DNA of 64,000 bases from Crocinitomicaceae bacterium (GCA_028689775.1 JAQVCM010000002.1:62001-126000), one strand, 5' to 3'; positions 24,283 through 34,291 are shown, counted from the stretch's first letter. The notes: a model not told the origin generated them from the letters alone. Numbers and translations: made by a program.

Positions 24283-24473
24283 CATTAACCGCAGCACCTG
24301 CCTTCCAAATATGCCTTTTCGCATCGACAAATCTGTTATCCGATATCTTTCGGATCAATATGTCATCCGATACCTATCTGATTAATCGACAAATCTGTAA
24401 TCTGCCATCTTCAACCTAAAAATCAGATGAAAAACCCTTATATTATCTAAAATCAATCTAAATAAGGCTTAAA

Positions 24474-24505
24474 TTGGTTTTACGTTGCCGAAGACGTTAA
24501 ATTTG
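24474..24505 (+). promoter_or_regulatory. sdh promoter, TTG-N21-TAAATTTG
   Basis: TTG at 24474-24476 and TAAATTTG at 24498-24505 fit the Bacteroidota -33/-7 consensus with a 21-nt spacer. The sdhC ATG lies 28 nt downstream. It is the best-matching promoter in the window. Confidence 0.65.
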
Positions 24506-24533
24506 TAGTAATATTTTCAAAAAATTTTACCAA

Positions 24534-25391
24534 ATGAGTAAGTCTGTTTTATTAAAATCCTCGTTAGCCAAAAAGTATTGGATGGCTCTAACAGGGCTGT
24601 TTTTGTGTACATTTTTGGTTGGTCACCTTTTGGGTAACCTGCAACTTTTAGCTGGAGGCGAAGAAGGTAGGTTGGCATTCAACCAGTACGCACATTTTAT
24701 GTCACACAACATTTTCATTAAGATCATGTCGTACTTGACGTACATTTCTATTCTATTTCACGTAATAGATGGTTTCTTATTGGTAAGCCAAAATAGAAAA
24801 GCAAGACCAGTAAAATACGCTTACAGCAAGCCGAATGCAAATTCAAGCTGGACTGGAAGAAGTATGGCAGTTTTAGGAACATTGATTTTGGTGTTCATCG
24901 TGATGCACATGTCTCACTTCTGGTGGAAAGCAAAATACTCTTCTACGCCAATGCCTTTGCACCGTGTAGAAGTTGGTATGCCAGGTGATGCTCAGACTCA
25001 AACGTTGTATGTAACAACCAACGGAAGCTTCATGCCAACGGAAGGTGTTGAAATTAAAAATGGAACTGAGTTCTACGCGCCAGATGTAAACTTGAAAGTT
25101 GGTGAAGGTTATAAAGACTTACACTCCTTAACAGTTTCTTTCTTCGGACACGATAAAACAAAAGAAGGTTTCCCTGCAAATCAAAATGCATTACTTGCTG
25201 TGATTTTCTATACCTTGGCGATGTTGGTTTTATCCTTCCACTTGTGGCACGGGTTTGCTTCTGCATTTCAATCGTTAGGTGCTCGTCACCCGAAATACAC
25301 GCCACTCATTCAATCAGTTGGAAAAGCATTTTCAGTGTTGGTTCCTTTAGCGTTTGCTATTATTCCGATTTACATCTATTTGATGAAATAA
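24534..25391 (+). CDS. sdhC: Succinate dehydrogenase cytochrome b558 subunit
   Basis: The membrane anchor of a type B succinate:quinone oxidoreductase, with five membrane helices and histidines that bind two hemes b (GHLLGNLQLL, SHNIFIKIMSYLTY, LFHVIDGFLL, MHMSHFWWK, LSFHLWHGFAS). At 285 aa it is longer than Bacillus SdhC (about 200) because of a loop of roughly 70 residues between helices 3 and 4, which is usual in Bacteroidota. It precedes sdhA by 26 bp and heads the operon. Confidence 0.9.
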   Translation: MSKSVLLKSSLAKKYWMALTGLFLCTFLVGHLLGNLQLLAGGEEGRLAFNQYAHFMSHNIFIKIMSYLTYISILFHVIDGFLLVSQNRKARPVKYAYSKPNANSSWTGRSMAVLGTLILVFIVMHMSHFWWKAKYSSTPMPLHRVEVGMPGDAQTQTLYVTTNGSFMPTEGVEIKNGTEFYAPDVNLKVGEGYKDLHSLTVSFFGHDKTKEGFPANQNALLAVIFYTLAMLVLSFHLWHGFASAFQSLGARHPKYTPLIQSVGKAFSVLVPLAFAIIPIYIYLMK

Positions 25392-25417
25392 TTTTGATCA
25401 TTTAAAAAAAATTCAAC

Positions 25418-27421
25418 ATGTCAGTTTTAGACTCAAAAATACCTGAAGGACCAATGGACCAAAAGTGGTCCCAATACAAAAACAAAATTCGTTTAGTAAA
25501 CCCTGCAAACAAACGTAAAATCGACGTGATTGTTGTAGGAACAGGATTAGCTGGTGGTTCTGCCGCTTCTTCTTTGGCTGAACTAGGATATAACGTAAAA
25601 GCATTTTGTTTCCAAGATTCTCCACGTCGCGCGCACTCGATTGCAGCACAAGGAGGAATCAACGCAGCAAAAAACTATCCTGGAGATGGTGACTCGATTT
25701 TCAGATTGTTCTACGATACTGTAAAAGGTGGTGACTACCGTTCTCGCGAAGCAAACGTTTACCGTTTGGCGGAAGTGAGTGCGAACATCATCGACCAATG
25801 TGTTGCGCAAGGTGTTCCATTTGCAAGAGAGTACGGTGGTTTGTTAGACAACCGTTCATTCGGTGGAGCGCAAGTATCCAGAACTTTTTATGCGAAAGGT
25901 CAAACCGGACAACAATTGTTGTTGGGAGCGTATTCTGCAATGGAAAGACAAATTGGAAAAGGTAAAATTAAAATGTACGCCCGTCACGAAATGCTAGATT
26001 TAGTAAAAGTGAACGGAAAAGCAAGAGGAATTATCGCTCGTAACTTAGTTACTGGTGAATTGGAAAGACATTCTGCACACGCAGTAGTGATCGCTTCTGG
26101 TGGATACGGAAACGTATTTTTCCTTTCTACCAATGCAATGGGATCTAACGTAACGGCAGCTTGGAAAATTCACCAAAAAGGGGCGCATTTCGCAAACCCT
26201 TGTTACACACAAATTCACCCAACCTGTATTCCTGTTTCTGGAGAGCATCAGTCTAAATTGACCTTGATGTCTGAGTCATTGAGAAATGATGGACGGATCT
26301 GGGTTCCAAAAAACATCGAGGATGTAATGGCAATTCGTCAAGGTACTAAGAAAGCGGTTGATTTATCAGCAGATGAAAGAGATTACTACTTGGAAAGAAG
26401 ATATCCTGCTTTTGGAAACTTGGTTCCTCGTGATGTTGCTTCTCGTGCTGCCAAAGAACGTTGCGACGCTGGTTACGGTGTGAACGCAACTGGAGAGGCG
26501 GTTTACTTGGATTTCGCATCCGCTATTGAGCGTTATGGAAAAGAACAAGCGACGATGCAACACATTGAGAATCCTTCTGAAGATCAAATCAACGAACTAG
26601 GTAGAGAAGTGGTGAAATCGAAATACGGGAATTTATTCCAAATGTATTATAAGATTACAGATGCAGATCCATACTCAACTCCAATGATGATTTATCCAGC
26701 AGTTCACTACACAATGGGTGGTGTTTGGGTTGATTATAACTTAATGTCTTCGATTGAAGGATGTTATGTGGCTGGAGAAGCTAACTTCTCTGATCACGGA
26801 GCAAATAGACTAGGAGCTTCTGCTTTGATGCAAGGTTTGGCTGACGGATATTTCGTTCTTCCATACACCATCGCGGATTACCTAGCTGATGATATTAGTA
26901 CAGGTACAATTCCAACGGATTTGCCAGAGTTTGCACAAGCTGAGCAAGAAACTGCTGATCGAATGAATCGTTTGGTGAACATCAAAGGAACGAAGTCAGT
27001 AGATCATTTCCATAAGAAATTAGGAAAAATCATGTGGGACAAAGTTGGAATGGCGCGTAATGAACAAGGTTTGAAAGAAGCGATTTCTGAAATTCAAGCA
27101 GTTCGTGCAGCATTCTACCAAGATGTAAGAATCCCTGGAAATGTAAACGAATACAACCAAGAGTTAGATAAAGCAAACCGCGTAGCAGATTTCCTTGAAT
27201 TGGGAGAATTGATGGCGATAGATGCGTTGAATCGTGCTGAATCTTGTGGAGGTCACTTCCGTGAAGAGTCCCAAACAGATAAAGGAGAAGCATTGAGAAA
27301 TGACGACGATTATGCATACGTTGCAGTATGGGAATACAAAGGTGCGCCTTCAGAAGCAGTTCTTCACAAAGAGGCATTGACGTTTGACAGTGTGAAATTA
27401 GCTCAAAGAAATTACGAGTAA
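25418..27421 (+). CDS. sdhA: Succinate dehydrogenase/fumarate reductase flavoprotein subunit
   Basis: The catalytic FAD subunit that oxidises succinate to fumarate. The N-terminal dinucleotide-binding motif is [19 protein letters not shown] (about 37-55). The FAD-attachment region is [16 protein letters not shown], with the conserved His. Active-site segments include [12 protein letters not shown] and RDVASRA; the [20 protein letters not shown] region follows near 450. The 667-residue length fits the family. Confidence 0.95.
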   Translation: MSVLDSKIPEGPMDQKWSQYKNKIRLVNPANKRKIDVIVVGTGLAGGSAASSLAELGYNVKAFCFQDSPRRAHSIAAQGGINAAKNYPGDGDSIFRLFYDTVKGGDYRSREANVYRLAEVSANIIDQCVAQGVPFAREYGGLLDNRSFGGAQVSRTFYAKGQTGQQLLLGAYSAMERQIGKGKIKMYARHEMLDLVKVNGKARGIIARNLVTGELERHSAHAVVIASGGYGNVFFLSTNAMGSNVTAAWKIHQKGAHFANPCYTQIHPTCIPVSGEHQSKLTLMSESLRNDGRIWVPKNIEDVMAIRQGTKKAVDLSADERDYYLERRYPAFGNLVPRDVASRAAKERCDAGYGVNATGEAVYLDFASAIERYGKEQATMQHIENPSEDQINELGREVVKSKYGNLFQMYYKITDADPYSTPMMIYPAVHYTMGGVWVDYNLMSSIEGCYVAGEANFSDHGANRLGASALMQGLADGYFVLPYTIADYLADDISTGTIPTDLPEFAQAEQETADRMNRLVNIKGTKSVDHFHKKLGKIMWDKVGMARNEQGLKEAISEIQAVRAAFYQDVRIPGNVNEYNQELDKANRVADFLELGELMAIDALNRAESCGGHFREESQTDKGEALRNDDDYAYVAVWEYKGAPSEAVLHKEALTFDSVKLAQRNYE

Positions 27422-27551
27422 TTTTTTATCCCAATTAGAGAATAGTTATACTATAAAAATATAGATCATGAAATAGCCAAAATTACTTTAATCTGAAGCA
27501 AGAAAAAGAAATTAGGCGTATTGCATATGACAAATAAAAAAATTAAAGCAT

Positions 27552-28298
27552 ATGAAATTAACATTAAAAATCTGGAGACAAAAAGGTCCAAACGACAAAG
27601 GTCACATGGCAACCTATCCAATAGACAATATTGATGGTGACATGTCCTTCTTGGAGATGTTAGACATATTAAACGAAGAATTAATCGTAAAAGGAGATGA
27701 TCCAATTGCTTTCGACCACGACTGTCGCGAAGGAATTTGTGGAGCTTGTTCTTTATACATCAACGGAGAAGCGCACGGACCAGATCGCGCGGTTACGACT
27801 TGTCAGTTGCACATGCGTAAATTCAGCGACGGAGAAACGATTTACATTGAACCTTGGAGAGCAAAAGCATTCCCAGTAATCAAAGACTTGGTTGTTGACC
27901 GTTCAGCATTTGACCGCATCATCGCGGCTGGTGGATTCGTATCTGTAAATACTTCAGGTAACACGGTGGACGCAAACGCAATTCCAATTCCAAAGGCAGA
28001 TGCAGATGCAGCTTTTGAAGCAGCAACGTGTATCGGTTGTGGAGCTTGTGTTGCAAGTTGTGTAAACTCTTCTGCGATGCTATTCGTTTCTGCAAAAGTA
28101 TCTCAATTTGCTTTCCTTCCACAAGGTCAAGTAGAAGCAAAAGAACGTGTGATGAACATGGTAAACATGATGGACGAAGAAGGTTTCGGTAACTGTAGTA
28201 ATACAGGAGCTTGTGAAGTGGAATGTCCGAAAGAAATTACCCTTTCTAGCATCGCTAAAATGAACAGAGAATACCTAAAAGCGGTGGTTAGTAAATAA
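27552..28298 (+). CDS. sdhB: Succinate dehydrogenase iron-sulfur subunit
   Basis: This subunit carries electrons from FAD to the quinone site through three clusters. The N-terminal ferredoxin-like domain has [15 protein letters not shown] plus a distal Cys for [2Fe-2S]. The C-terminal domain has [11 protein letters not shown] for [4Fe-4S] and [12 protein letters not shown] for [3Fe-4S] and the last cluster ligands. It is 248 aa long and lies 130 bp after sdhA, with no terminator visible between, so it is part of the same operon. Confidence 0.95.
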   Translation: MKLTLKIWRQKGPNDKGHMATYPIDNIDGDMSFLEMLDILNEELIVKGDDPIAFDHDCREGICGACSLYINGEAHGPDRAVTTCQLHMRKFSDGETIYIEPWRAKAFPVIKDLVVDRSAFDRIIAAGGFVSVNTSGNTVDANAIPIPKADADAAFEAATCIGCGACVASCVNSSAMLFVSAKVSQFAFLPQGQVEAKERVMNMVNMMDEEGFGNCSNTGACEVECPKEITLSSIAKMNREYLKAVVSK

Positions 28299-28328
28299 GA
28301 CTAAGCGCAGTTTAAAATATATTTTAGG

Positions 28329-28360
28329 AAAACGTCAATCGAAAGGTTGGCGTTTTTTTT
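28329..28360 (+). terminator. Intrinsic terminator of the sdhCAB operon
   Basis: AAAACGTCAA (28329-28338) pairs, with one G-T, to the TTGGCGTTTT arm at 28347-28356, closing a loop containing GAAA, followed by a run of eight T. It lies 31 bp after the sdhB stop. Confidence 0.8.
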
Positions 28361-28403
28361 GTTGTAGATTTGATCTGATTTGTATTTTTCGACAAATTTA
28401 AAA

Positions 28404-28433
28404 TTGCTTTCGGCGGTTGTTTCAGTATATTTA
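28404..28433 (+). promoter_or_regulatory. Promoter of the type ISP R-M gene
   Basis: TTG at 28404-28406 and TATATTTA at 28426-28433 with a 19-nt spacer; the last base differs from the TAnnTTTG consensus. The transcript would begin only a few bases before the ATG at 28445, favouring initiation at the in-frame ATG at 28457. Confidence 0.45.
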
Positions 28434-28444
28434 CAATCGAACAA

Positions 28445-31400
28445 ATGATGCCCAACATGACTTTAGACCACTACATAAATAACATCAACCAAAGATATAA
28501 ACTTGGAAACGCAACTGAACACACCTTTCGAGGTGATTTACAGCAATTGATTGAAAGTATTGTTGTGGGAGTTCGTGCAACCAACGAACCGAAAAGACAA
28601 GCGTGCGGTGCTCCTGATTACATCTTGACACGAAACGACATTCCTGTTGGTTTTATTGAAGCAAAAGACATTGGCGACAAAGATTTGGAAGGGAAAAAGA
28701 AAAGCATTAACAAAGAACAGTTTGACCGCTACAAAGCTTCTTTGAATAACTTGATTTTCACCGATTACATCGATTTTCATTTGTATCAAGACGGTGAATT
28801 TATTACCAAAATTGCGATTGCGGAAATTACCGATAAAGGCATCACGCCCTTGACTCAAAACTTTGCATCTTTTGAAAACCTGCTGAAAGATTTTTGCACG
28901 CACCTTGGACAAAACATCAAAAGCTCAAAAAAACTCGCTGAAATGATGGCGGGAAAAGCACGGTTATTATCTGATGTGATTGAAAAAGCATTAACAAGCG
29001 ATGAAGACAAGCAAGAAGATAGTACGCTGAAAGAACAAATGATTGCTTTCAAAAGTATTTTGATTCACGATATAACTCCAAAAGGTTTTGCAGATGTGTA
29101 TGCACAAACCATTGCGTACGGAATGTTTGCAGCTCGCTTACACGACCCTACTTTACCAACTTTTAGCCGACAAGAAGCAGCCGAACTGATTCCAAAATCA
29201 AACCCGTTTTTACGCAAACTGTTTGGCTACATCGCTGGACCAGACATTGACGACCGTATAAAATGGATTGTAGATGGTTTGGTAGAAATATTCTTAGCCT
29301 GTAACGTAGAAGAAATTCTAAAAAATTACGGGAAGACGACAAAAATGGAGGATCCAATCATCCATTTTTATGAAACGTTCTTGGCAGAATACGACCCGAA
29401 ACTCCGAAAAGCACGAGGCGTTTGGTACACGCCTGCTCCTGTTGTAAACTTCATTGTGCGAGCGGTTGATGATATTTTGAAAACGGAATTTGATTTGCCA
29501 CAAGGTTTGGCAGACAAATCTAAAACCAAGATAAAAGTAAATGTTCAAGGAAAAAACATTGAACAAGAAGTTCATAAAGTTCAAGTATTAGATCCAGCCA
29601 CAGGAACAGGAACATTTTTAGCGGAAGTAATTAAACACGTCCATAAAAAATTTAAAGGACAAGAAGGTATTTGGAGTAGTTATGTCGAAAATGATTTGTT
29701 GCCACGTTTAAATGGTTTTGAATTATTGATGGCGAGTTACGCAATGGCACATTTACAATTGGATTTACTGCTGAAAGATACAGGCTTTAAAGCCACCAAA
29801 GAACAACGCACCAAAGTGTATTTGACGAACAGTTTAGAAGAATATCATCCAGACACAGGAACTTTATTTGCCAACTGGTTGAGTAGTGAAGCCAACGAAG
29901 CGAATCATATTAAGCGTGATACGCCTGTGATGTGTATAATCGGGAATCCACCGTATAGCGGAGAGAGTGCTAATAAGGGGGATTGGATTATGAAACTGAT
30001 GGAAGATTATAAAAAGGAACCAGGAGGAAAAGAAAAGTTAAAAGAACAAAATTCTAAATTCATTAATGATGATTATGTGAAATTCTTACGATATGGACAG
30101 CATTTCATTGAAAAAAACGGAAACGGAGTTTTGGCTTTTATTAATCCGCATGGGTTTTTAGATAACCCTACATTTAGAGGAATGCGTTGGAACTTGCTAA
30201 AGACTTATGATAAAATATATACCATAGACTTACATGGGAATAGCAAAAAGAAAGAAGTCTCTCCAGATGGTACAATTGATCAAAACGTTTTTGATATAAT
30301 GCAAGGAGTTGCTATTACAGTTTTTGTGAAAACAGGAAAAAAGAAACCAAATGATTTAGGACAAATATTCCATTATGACTTATTTGGGAAACGAGATTTT
30401 AAATATGACTTTTTATCTCAAAACACCTTAAAAACAATTCCTTACAAAGAATTACAGTTAAAAGACCCAATGTATTATATGGTACAACGTGACTATGAGG
30501 TTGAAGAAAAGTATAATAAAGGATTTTCATCAAATGAATTATTCATTAAATCTACCATTGGAGTCCAAACGCATAGAGATGACTTGGTTGTAGACATTGA
30601 TAAAAAACGTCTAATCAACCGTTTTAATGATTTGTTTTCGAATGAAGATACACGGTCTATAATATCTAAATATAATATCAAAGAGTCTAATCTTTGGAAT
30701 CTCAAATCAGTAATTGAAAAAGAAAAAAAATTCAATGAAAACGAATTGAGAAAAATCACATATCGTCCTTTTGATGAAAGATGTATTTATTACAACGAAA
30801 GTTTTGTAGATCGTACTAGACGTAGTGTTGGTAACGAATTACTTGAGGATAATTTAGTCCTAAACCTCGCTAAAATTGTAAAAGCAGAATGGAATCATAC
30901 ATTAATTACAAAATCAATTCCAACTGCTATTTCAATGGATATTAATGGCACTTATTTTACACCTCTATATGTTTACCCTAAATTAAACGGACAACAAACT
31001 ATTGAACAAAACATAGACAGAAGTCCAAACCTTAATCAAGATATTATAAAACAAATAGCAGCAAAATTAGGACTTTCCTTTACAAACGAAAAAGAACAAA
31101 CGGAAAATACTTTTGCACCAATAGACATTCTAGACTATATCTATGCAGCTTTACACTCACCAATCTATCGAGAAAAATATAATGCATTTTTAAAAACAAA
31201 CTTTCCAAAAATTCCATATCCAAAAGACCCAGAAACATTTTGGAAACTCGTTAAACTAGGTGGCGAAATACGCCAAATACATTTGTTAGAATCTCCAATT
31301 GTGGAAGAATACATTACAAGCTATCCAAAGAACGGAGACAATGTGGTTACCACTAAAATCGTTCAAAAAGATTGGGAATTGTTTGATAAAGAAAACGGTT

Positions 31401-31624
31401 TAGGTAGAATCTGGATCAACGAAGAACAGTATTTTGATAATATTCCGCTAATTGCTTGGGAGTTTTACATTGGCGGTTATCAACCTGCCCAAAAATGGCT
31501 CAAAGACCGTCAAGGAAGAACCTTGGAGTTTGATGATATTTTGCACTATCAGAAGATTATTGTGGCGTTGACGGAGACGGATCGGTTGATGAGGGAGATT
31601 GACTGCGTCGCTACTGCGTGGTGA
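28445..31624 (+). CDS. Single-chain type ISP/IIG-like restriction-modification enzyme
   Basis: This 1059-residue enzyme combines nuclease, methyltransferase and target recognition in one chain. A PD-(D/E)XK nuclease lies at the N-terminus (P57-D58, then FIE72AK74). A helical coupler follows. The N6-adenine methyltransferase has motif I VLDPATGTGTF near residue 381 and motif IV NPPYSG near 500. The C-terminal half is a specificity region ending in a type ISP-like segment (GGYQPAQKWLKDRQGR). The helicase of true type ISP enzymes (about 1600 aa) is absent, so it is closer to type IIG in layout. The C-terminus reads DCVATAW and stops, whereas a longer version of the same end (DCVAISWAEF...) survives at 33434-33496 beyond the kinase gene. 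The start may be 28457. Confidence 0.87.
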   Translation: MMPNMTLDHYINNINQRYKLGNATEHTFRGDLQQLIESIVVGVRATNEPKRQACGAPDYILTRNDIPVGFIEAKDIGDKDLEGKKKSINKEQFDRYKASLNNLIFTDYIDFHLYQDGEFITKIAIAEITDKGITPLTQNFASFENLLKDFCTHLGQNIKSSKKLAEMMAGKARLLSDVIEKALTSDEDKQEDSTLKEQMIAFKSILIHDITPKGFADVYAQTIAYGMFAARLHDPTLPTFSRQEAAELIPKSNPFLRKLFGYIAGPDIDDRIKWIVDGLVEIFLACNVEEILKNYGKTTKMEDPIIHFYETFLAEYDPKLRKARGVWYTPAPVVNFIVRAVDDILKTEFDLPQGLADKSKTKIKVNVQGKNIEQEVHKVQVLDPATGTGTFLAEVIKHVHKKFKGQEGIWSSYVENDLLPRLNGFELLMASYAMAHLQLDLLLKDTGFKATKEQRTKVYLTNSLEEYHPDTGTLFANWLSSEANEANHIKRDTPVMCIIGNPPYSGESANKGDWIMKLMEDYKKEPGGKEKLKEQNSKFINDDYVKFLRYGQHFIEKNGNGVLAFINPHGFLDNPTFRGMRWNLLKTYDKIYTIDLHGNSKKKEVSPDGTIDQNVFDIMQGVAITVFVKTGKKKPNDLGQIFHYDLFGKRDFKYDFLSQNTLKTIPYKELQLKDPMYYMVQRDYEVEEKYNKGFSSNELFIKSTIGVQTHRDDLVVDIDKKRLINRFNDLFSNEDTRSIISKYNIKESNLWNLKSVIEKEKKFNENELRKITYRPFDERCIYYNESFVDRTRRSVGNELLEDNLVLNLAKIVKAEWNHTLITKSIPTAISMDINGTYFTPLYVYPKLNGQQTIEQNIDRSPNLNQDIIKQIAAKLGLSFTNEKEQTENTFAPIDILDYIYAALHSPIYREKYNAFLKTNFPKIPYPKDPETFWKLVKLGGEIRQIHLLESPIVEEYITSYPKNGDNVVTTKIVQKDWELFDKENGLGRIWINEEQYFDNIPLIAWEFYIGGYQPAQKWLKDRQGRTLEFDDILHYQKIIVALTETDRLMREIDCVATAW
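31595..31621 (+). repeat. Direct repeat, left copy, at the end of the R-M gene
   Basis: 27 bp with core ATTGACTGCGTCGCTA, matching 33434-33460 at 24 of 27 positions. It encodes the last codons of the R-M gene (EIDCVATAW). Confidence 0.85.
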
Positions 31625-31639
31625 TGGGATTGAAATTGA

Positions 31640-33433
31640 ATGAACAAAAGCACAACAATGAAGAAAGGAGAACAAATAAACATTGACCAAGCCACCTATG
31701 AGCTTATTGAATCCATAGGCAATGGTGGCAGTGGTGTTGTTTGGAAGGCAAAATGCAATGGAAATGAATATGCTATTAAGTTTATTAACTCGGCTGATAC
31801 TAAAAAAATTAAACGGTTTGAAAAAGAAATAGAGTTCTGCAAAATCGGCAATCATAAAAGTATCATCAAGGTAATTGCTGATGGAAAACACAATGACAAA
31901 CCTTGTTATGTAATGCCTCTTTATCCTCAAACATTAAGAGATTTAATAGCTATAGAAAAAGATGAAAATGTTCTGATCAGCTTTATTTTAAAGTTATGTG
32001 GTGCATTAAAATACATTCACAAAAAAGGAATTTTTCATCGCGATATTAAACCAGAGAATATCCTGATTAAAGGAAGAAATTTGGTACTGGCAGACTTTGG
32101 TATCGCTCATTTTAAAGATTTTAAACTAACAGAAAAGGGAGAATTACTTGTTAATCGAAATTATGCAGCACCAGAGCAGAAAACAAAAGACAATGCGAAT
32201 AATATAACGGAAGCCGCAGATGTTTTTGCATTGGGGTTAATAATCAATGAATGTTTCACAAAACAAAACCCCTTGGGCTCTGATTTTAAACTTATTGCAC
32301 ACAGTTATCCATTATATGCTGAGCTTGATAATCTGGTTACTAATATGATAAGGCAGAATCCTGAAGATAGACCAAGTGTTGACTCAGTCATTACAGAAAT
32401 TAAATTCATTCACCATGAAATCAAGCAGAATTTAGAGGATATCGCAAACAACCTAAGAAAGCAAACGCAATTTCCCCAAATTAAAAAGTCAGTATTAAGA
32501 ACTATTATACGAAGAGCGAGTGAAGACATTCTTTTTGGTAAAATATTATTTGCTTCAAAATCTTACAAAGAGCTAAAAAAATATAATCATAACTGGCATA
32601 TGAAGATTGGTTATGCAGTTGATGATTTTTTATTCAATTTATATGTTCAGGAACGAATTCACGCACTATGCAAGGCTAAATTTGAATATGAAAGTTATCG
32701 ATACTCAAAAAGCAATTGGCACAAGGCACTTGATTTGGATAATAACGAGGTACATAAATCGCTTTATCAGCAGATAAATAATATACTAGCAAACTATGAA
32801 TTGCAAAACAACGGGGAATCGCTTTTTGATTTGTCGGGTGAAATTTTAAAATACTTTTCGGCCTGCGCTGATTACCATTGCAAGGAAATTCTAGAAAGCA
32901 TAAAACAAGCCGAAGATTTGGCGCAAACAAATCTTAAAAACGCACCAATAATTTGGATTGTGCAAACCTTGAAAAGTGGGATAATCCAAAACCTAGGTTA
33001 TTTATTGAACGGTATTAACGGATTAGGCGGGCGATATGACTTCTACTTTATAGAACATATATCAATAAGTCCAGAACGTATAATGAGCTATCTTTACAAT
33101 GATGATTCTACCGAATTGCTCGATATTCATTATCAAATAAAGGAAACTCAAATACAAGAAATACTATCTAACTTCCAAAAGAAATGGAAAGTAACTTACA
33201 ATCGGATAGATGAAGAAAAATTTTCTATAAAATTCAAAACATACGATCAATATGAAAAGTTTAGGAAATACGCCCTCGAGTTATCTCGTCCGCATTATAT
33301 TTTTGAGGGTGATGTAATGGATATATTAAAACACCCAAACTTTACTGGCAATATGGTAGAATTGAAGCTTAATAGAATATTTGACATTCCTGATACTATA
33401 GCAAAGATTATTGGCCAAAGAGAAATAAATTAG
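31640..33433 (+). CDS. Eukaryotic-like Ser/Thr protein kinase with unknown C-terminal domain
   Basis: Residues about 18-265 are a complete Hanks-type kinase: glycine loop GNGGSGVVWKAK, ATP-binding K47 (YAIKF), catalytic HRDIKPENIL near 132, LADFGIAHF near 150, and YAAPEQ. No transmembrane segment or PASTA repeats are seen, so it is cytoplasmic. Residues about 270-597 form a helical and mixed region I do not recognise. The gene starts 15 bp after the R-M stop and is enclosed by 27-bp direct repeats. Stand-alone kinases near defence genes act in abortive infection (for example Stk2) or in BREX/Pgl systems; a role in controlling or replacing the R-M response is an inference. The region is more AT-rich than the core genes. 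Confidence 0.85.
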   Translation: MNKSTTMKKGEQINIDQATYELIESIGNGGSGVVWKAKCNGNEYAIKFINSADTKKIKRFEKEIEFCKIGNHKSIIKVIADGKHNDKPCYVMPLYPQTLRDLIAIEKDENVLISFILKLCGALKYIHKKGIFHRDIKPENILIKGRNLVLADFGIAHFKDFKLTEKGELLVNRNYAAPEQKTKDNANNITEAADVFALGLIINECFTKQNPLGSDFKLIAHSYPLYAELDNLVTNMIRQNPEDRPSVDSVITEIKFIHHEIKQNLEDIANNLRKQTQFPQIKKSVLRTIIRRASEDILFGKILFASKSYKELKKYNHNWHMKIGYAVDDFLFNLYVQERIHALCKAKFEYESYRYSKSNWHKALDLDNNEVHKSLYQQINNILANYELQNNGESLFDLSGEILKYFSACADYHCKEILESIKQAEDLAQTNLKNAPIIWIVQTLKSGIIQNLGYLLNGINGLGGRYDFYFIEHISISPERIMSYLYNDDSTELLDIHYQIKETQIQEILSNFQKKWKVTYNRIDEEKFSIKFKTYDQYEKFRKYALELSRPHYIFEGDVMDILKHPNFTGNMVELKLNRIFDIPDTIAKIIGQREIN

Positions 33434-33460
33434 GAAATTGACTGCGTCGCTATTTCGTGG
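33434..33460 (+). repeat. Direct repeat, right copy, after the kinase gene
   Basis: 27 bp with core ATTGACTGCGTCGCTA, a partner of 31595-31621 with three mismatches. It begins immediately after the kinase stop codon. Confidence 0.85.
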
Positions 33461-33496
33461 GCTGAATTCAAGTCACAAATGCAACTTCTCGGTTAA
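33434..33496 (+). pseudogene. Displaced 3' end of the R-M gene
   Basis: Read in frame this segment encodes EIDCVAISWAEFKSQMQLLG and a TAA stop. The first seven or so residues repeat the C-terminus of the R-M protein upstream (EIDCVA), and the rest looks like a natural continuation. It is therefore best read as the original gene end, separated from its gene by about 1.8 kb containing the kinase. It has no start of its own. Confidence 0.65.
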
Positions 33497-33571
33497 ACAA
33501 TAAATTTTTTCATCTCCAAAAACCACACATTCAATTTTTTTTGTATCTTCAATACACCAAAATTGATTCAC

Positions 33572-34291
33572 ATGTTAGAAAAAGTTCCTTTAGAAAAGAT
33601 ATTATTCCTCGACATTGAAACCGTTCCGCAAGTAGCGAGTTTCAAGGAAATGTCACCTGAAACGCAGCATTTGTACGATCTTAAAACGAAATTCTTGCAG
33701 AAGGATAGCGATGCTGAAGGTGTTTTTGATCGTGCGGGGATTTATGCTGAATTTGGCAAGATTGTTTGTATTTCTGTTGGATTTATCAATGAAAATCGAA
33801 CAGGTCGGCAAATCCGTTTAAAATCATTTTATCACCACGATGAAGCAACGTTGCTCAAGAAGTTTGTTGCTTTGTTGGAAAGTCATTATAACACACCGTA
33901 TCATCTGCTTTGCGGACACAACGCCAAAGAGTTTGACTTTCCCTTCATTTGCAGAAGATTGTTAGTGAATGGGATGAAATTGCCATCTATTTTAAACATC
34001 GCTGGTAAGAAGCCGTGGGAAATTGCACATTTGGATACGATGGAATTGTGGAAATTTGGAGATTACAAAGCCTATACTTCTTTGGCCTTACTTTGTCATA
34101 TTTTTGAAATTCCAACGCCTAAAGATGACATTTCCGGAGCAGATGTTGCCCGCGTATATTACGAAGAAAATGATTTGGATCGAATCAAATTCTATTGTGA
34201 AAAAGATGTCGTAGCCTTGATACAAGTCTTTTTGAAAATGAAGGGCGATCCGCTGGTTGAAGAAGGTGAAATTCATTTTTCTGAGGACTGA
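33572..34291 (+). CDS. PolB-like DEDD-family 3'-5' exonuclease
   Basis: A ribonuclease H-fold exonuclease of the predicted 3'-5' exonuclease, PolB-like type. ExoI is FLDIETVP (D and E metal ligands), ExoII is GHNAKEFDFPFICRRLL, and ExoIII is FYCEKDVVALIQVF with the final Asp. It probably trims DNA or RNA 3' ends; the precise substrate is not known. The ATG at 33572 is used because the upstream alternative is a TTG only three codons earlier. The product is 239 aa, typical for the family. Core gene to the right of the R-M/kinase locus. Confidence 0.83.
   Translation: MLEKVPLEKILFLDIETVPQVASFKEMSPETQHLYDLKTKFLQKDSDAEGVFDRAGIYAEFGKIVCISVGFINENRTGRQIRLKSFYHHDEATLLKKFVALLESHYNTPYHLLCGHNAKEFDFPFICRRLLVNGMKLPSILNIAGKKPWEIAHLDTMELWKFGDYKAYTSLALLCHIFEIPTPKDDISGADVARVYYEENDLDRIKFYCEKDVVALIQVFLKMKGDPLVEEGEIHFSED

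Larger units (their letters stand above)
24088..24533. other. Intergenic region with repeats between nor and sdh
   Basis: 446 bp without a gene. It holds the long palindrome at 24243-24282, a smaller hairpin (ATCCGA..TCGGAT near 24340), two direct copies of ATCGACAAATCTGT (near 24316 and 24386), a G+C-rich patch with CTGCGCAGCGCG near 24138, and the sdh promoter at its right end. Confidence 0.6.

Noticed and set aside
24231..24419. Plus-strand open frame of 62 codons
   Set aside because: It spans a 40-bp palindrome and short direct repeats, so it is non-coding repeat DNA.
28445..31624. R-M gene as a full type ISP enzyme with helicase
   Set aside because: No helicase motifs between nuclease and methyltransferase and only 1059 aa; described as ISP/IIG-like instead.
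31640..33433. Kinase as a PglW-like part of a BREX/Pgl system
   Set aside because: No pglX, pglZ, brxC or related genes are near, and the kinase is much shorter than PglW.
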